From an uncultured Sphingobacteriaceae bacterium (GTDB taxonomy: Bacteria; Bacteroidota; Bacteroidia; Sphingobacteriales; Sphingobacteriaceae), in NCBI GenBank assembly GCA_946887045.1, contig CAMPKC010000017.1:13379-77378 (forward strand): a stretch of DNA of 64,000 nt. Direction: 5' to 3'. Positions 62,499-64,000 of this stretch are shown piece after piece. Made by a program: the position numbers and the translations under genes. The notes below the pieces were generated by a model that saw only the letters and a program-made list of their open reading frames with translations, was not told where the DNA came from and searched no databases. Position 1 is the first letter of the stretch, and every line of letters begins with the position of its first letter.

Positions 62499-64000
62499 AT
62501 GACGTTTTTTAGAATCTATTCTCTGACTGCCTTACTGATAGCGCTGAACTTTTTTGCTTTTTGCCAAGAACAAGATACACTCGGACTGAGTAAAATTATC
62601 ACCAAGCTTGAAGGGTTTGCAAACAAATATCCTCAGGAAAAACTGCATGTACATTTCGATAAGCCCTATTATGCTGTTGGCGATACAATATGGCTAAAAG
62701 CCTATGTAACCGCAGGTTCACACATCCCCTCGCCCCTGAGTAAGATAGTTTATGTAGATGTTTTAAACAGCAGAGATTCGTTAATTCAAACACTGAAATT
62801 ACCGGTTATCAATAGTATGGCCTGGGGAAATATTGCACTTAAGCCTGAAGCCTATAAACAAGGGAATTATCAAATCAGGGCATATACTCGCTGGATGATG
62901 AATTTTGATCCGGATTACCACTTTAGCAAAAGTATTAACATCGTTGATGGTGAAAATACAGTCAACACACATATCACATTTCAACATAATACCACAGGCA
63001 GCATCGCCAGAATTGTCTACAAAAATATTAACGGGACTAGCTATTCGAATAAAAAAATAAGCTGGAAAATGGGCGATGGAGATAAGGAGATCAAAGGAAA
63101 AGGAAGCACAGATCAAAATGGTGTCCTTACTCTAAATCTTCCCGATAATCTTTCACAAAATACTGCTCAGTCGCTCGTTACGACCATTGAGTTAGAACGA
63201 CCGGTTAGCAACACATTTTCATTGAATGCGGCTATTAATAAAATCGATCTTCAGTTTTTTCCTGAAGGAGGCGAAATTATCAGCGAAATACCTGTAAAGA
63301 TCGCTTTTAAAGCCTTGAAAGCTGACGGTTTAGGCATTAACATAAAAGGAACCATTACAGATAATGAAGGCAAATCAGTAACGGAATTCGACTCGCAACA
63401 CTTAGGTATGGGCCTTTTTGTATTGGCACCCGAGTTTGGAAAAACCTACACTGCGAAAATTACTTCACCTCTAAATTACAGCGGAAGCTACCCTCTGCCA
63501 AAGGTAGCTGGCAGTGGTATTACGTTGGCTGTCAATAATACCCCAAATCAGGAAAATATAAATCTTCGTTTTTTATGTAACGCGGATTTTTATTCAAAAA
63601 ATGAGGGTAAAACTTTTTATTTGATTGCTAAAGCCGGAGAGGTTGTTTATTATGCGGCGAAAATAAATCTTCAAAAACAGGCATTTTCCGCAGCGATTCC
63701 TAAAGACAAATTGCCGACAGGCATAGTTCAATTAACTCTTTTATCAGGCCAGGGGAAACCTTTCAGCGAAAGGCTTGTGTTTATTCGCCACCCGGATGAG
63801 CTTAACATTTCATTAAAAACAGATAAAGCGAGTTATGGAAGACGGCAAAAAGTAAGACTTAATATAGAAACAAAATACAACAAGCTACCCACTGAGTCAA
63901 ATCTGTCTGTAGCCGTAGTAGACGAATCAAAAGTTCCTTTTGATGATAATGCGGAGACCACTATTTTGAGCAATCTGTTGCTAACATCTGAATTAAAAGG
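62499..64000 (+). CDS. Large envelope protein with MG2 (macroglobulin-like) domain (partial)
   Basis: An ATG at 62499 opens a frame that continues past the right edge (500 residues visible). A signal peptide (hydrophobic, ends FAFCQEQ) is followed by KLHVHFDKPYYAVGDTIWLK, the MG2 hallmark also seen in alpha-2-macroglobulin, and by successive beta-sandwich domains (GEIISEIPVKIAFKALKADG near residue 260). In Bacteroidota such proteins often end with a TonB-receptor plug-like region and are called carboxypeptidase-regulatory-like or TonB-dependent. The C-terminus is outside the window, so this is unresolved. Confidence 0.8.
   Translation, partial: MTFFRIYSLTALLIALNFFAFCQEQDTLGLSKIITKLEGFANKYPQEKLHVHFDKPYYAVGDTIWLKAYVTAGSHIPSPLSKIVYVDVLNSRDSLIQTLKLPVINSMAWGNIALKPEAYKQGNYQIRAYTRWMMNFDPDYHFSKSINIVDGENTVNTHITFQHNTTGSIARIVYKNINGTSYSNKKISWKMGDGDKEIKGKGSTDQNGVLTLNLPDNLSQNTAQSLVTTIELERPVSNTFSLNAAINKIDLQFFPEGGEIISEIPVKIAFKALKADGLGINIKGTITDNEGKSVTEFDSQHLGMGLFVLAPEFGKTYTAKITSPLNYSGSYPLPKVAGSGITLAVNNTPNQENINLRFLCNADFYSKNEGKTFYLIAKAGEVVYYAAKINLQKQAFSAAIPKDKLPTGIVQLTLLSGQGKPFSERLVFIRHPDELNISLKTDKASYGRRQKVRLNIETKYNKLPTESNLSVAVVDESKVPFDDNAETTILSNLLLTSELK

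Overview
The window is a chromosomal segment of a member of the Bacteroidota, most probably of the order Sphingobacteriales (Pedobacter-like; the genus cannot be fixed by eye). The evidence is the Bacteroidota-type -7 promoter box (TAnnTTTG) in front of many genes, the near absence of Shine-Dalgarno sequences, an outer-membrane protein with a TPR / PD40 propeller / regulatory-like / OmpA layout, a FadL/PorV-type barrel, DUF2027-Smr and TIGR02757 proteins, and many small lipoproteins. I recognised no rRNA, tRNA, CRISPR array, insertion sequence, prophage or integrative element. The segment is mostly housekeeping with scattered accessory genes.

Layout. 1-2.6 kb: the tail of a low-complexity protein, an outer-membrane barrel and a lone receiver protein. 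2.6-8.3 kb (minus): DNA ligase D, a DUF3606 mini-protein, topoisomerase III and a WalJ-like hydrolase. 8.3-9.6 kb: an intergenic region with two promoter-terminator units, then a PRC-barrel stress protein. 9.6-14.5 kb: UbiD decarboxylase, a PAP2 phosphatase, an FRG-domain protein, DUF2027-Smr and a second lone receiver. 14.6-20.1 kb: DUF763 with a possible leader peptide, PrmC, RibD, a cupin, AroQ and a XerC/D recombinase. 20.2-25.1 kb: a conserved unknown protein, Hsp20, a thioesterase, MgtC/SapB, GlcD and FolB. 25.2-27.5 kb (plus): a tight cluster of SCO, cytochrome c, SemiSWEET, a lipoprotein and DUF2231. 27.5-34.7 kb: a degenerate DEAD-box helicase, a fructosamine-kinase-like protein, LepA, FolD and an LTA-synthase-like sulfatase. 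34.8-40 kb: a glycosyltransferase, a toxin-antitoxin pair, SnoaL-like, Rieske, QueE and a PorE-like OmpA protein. 40-48 kb (mostly minus): AlaS, a WYL regulator, a LEA-like lipoprotein, DUF421 with a zinc ribbon, a TPR protein, a lipoprotein, an FMN-binding split-barrel protein and 3-methyladenine glycosylase. 48.2-51.6 kb: dipeptidyl-peptidase III, ThuA and a small unknown. 51.6-52.3 kb: gene-free but rich in hairpins. 52.3-55.6 kb (minus): the thrS-infC-rpmI-rplT translation operon. 55.7-64 kb: LutA-like, a UMF1-type MFS transporter, a BamE-like lipoprotein, a periplasmic PAP2, TIGR02757, a multi-PAS sensor lacking an ATPase domain, and the start of a large MG2-type envelope protein that runs off the end.

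Themes. (1) Many genes have a -7 box only 3-9 nt before the start codon, which implies leaderless or nearly leaderless mRNAs. This also corrects several starts, because apparent upstream TTG starts lie inside the promoter box. (2) Tail-to-tail genes repeatedly abut or overlap by 6-33 bp. (3) Genome maintenance is well represented (LigD, TopB, XerC/D-type, Mpg, DUF763). (4) The 25-27 kb cluster looks like a copper/cytochrome envelope module. No complete novel system is obvious. The best leads are the two promoter-terminator units at 8.47-8.70 kb, the leaderless-promoter pattern, the TTG-started infC, the SCO-cytochrome-SemiSWEET cluster with its paired palindromes, and the structured gap at 51.6-52.3 kb.
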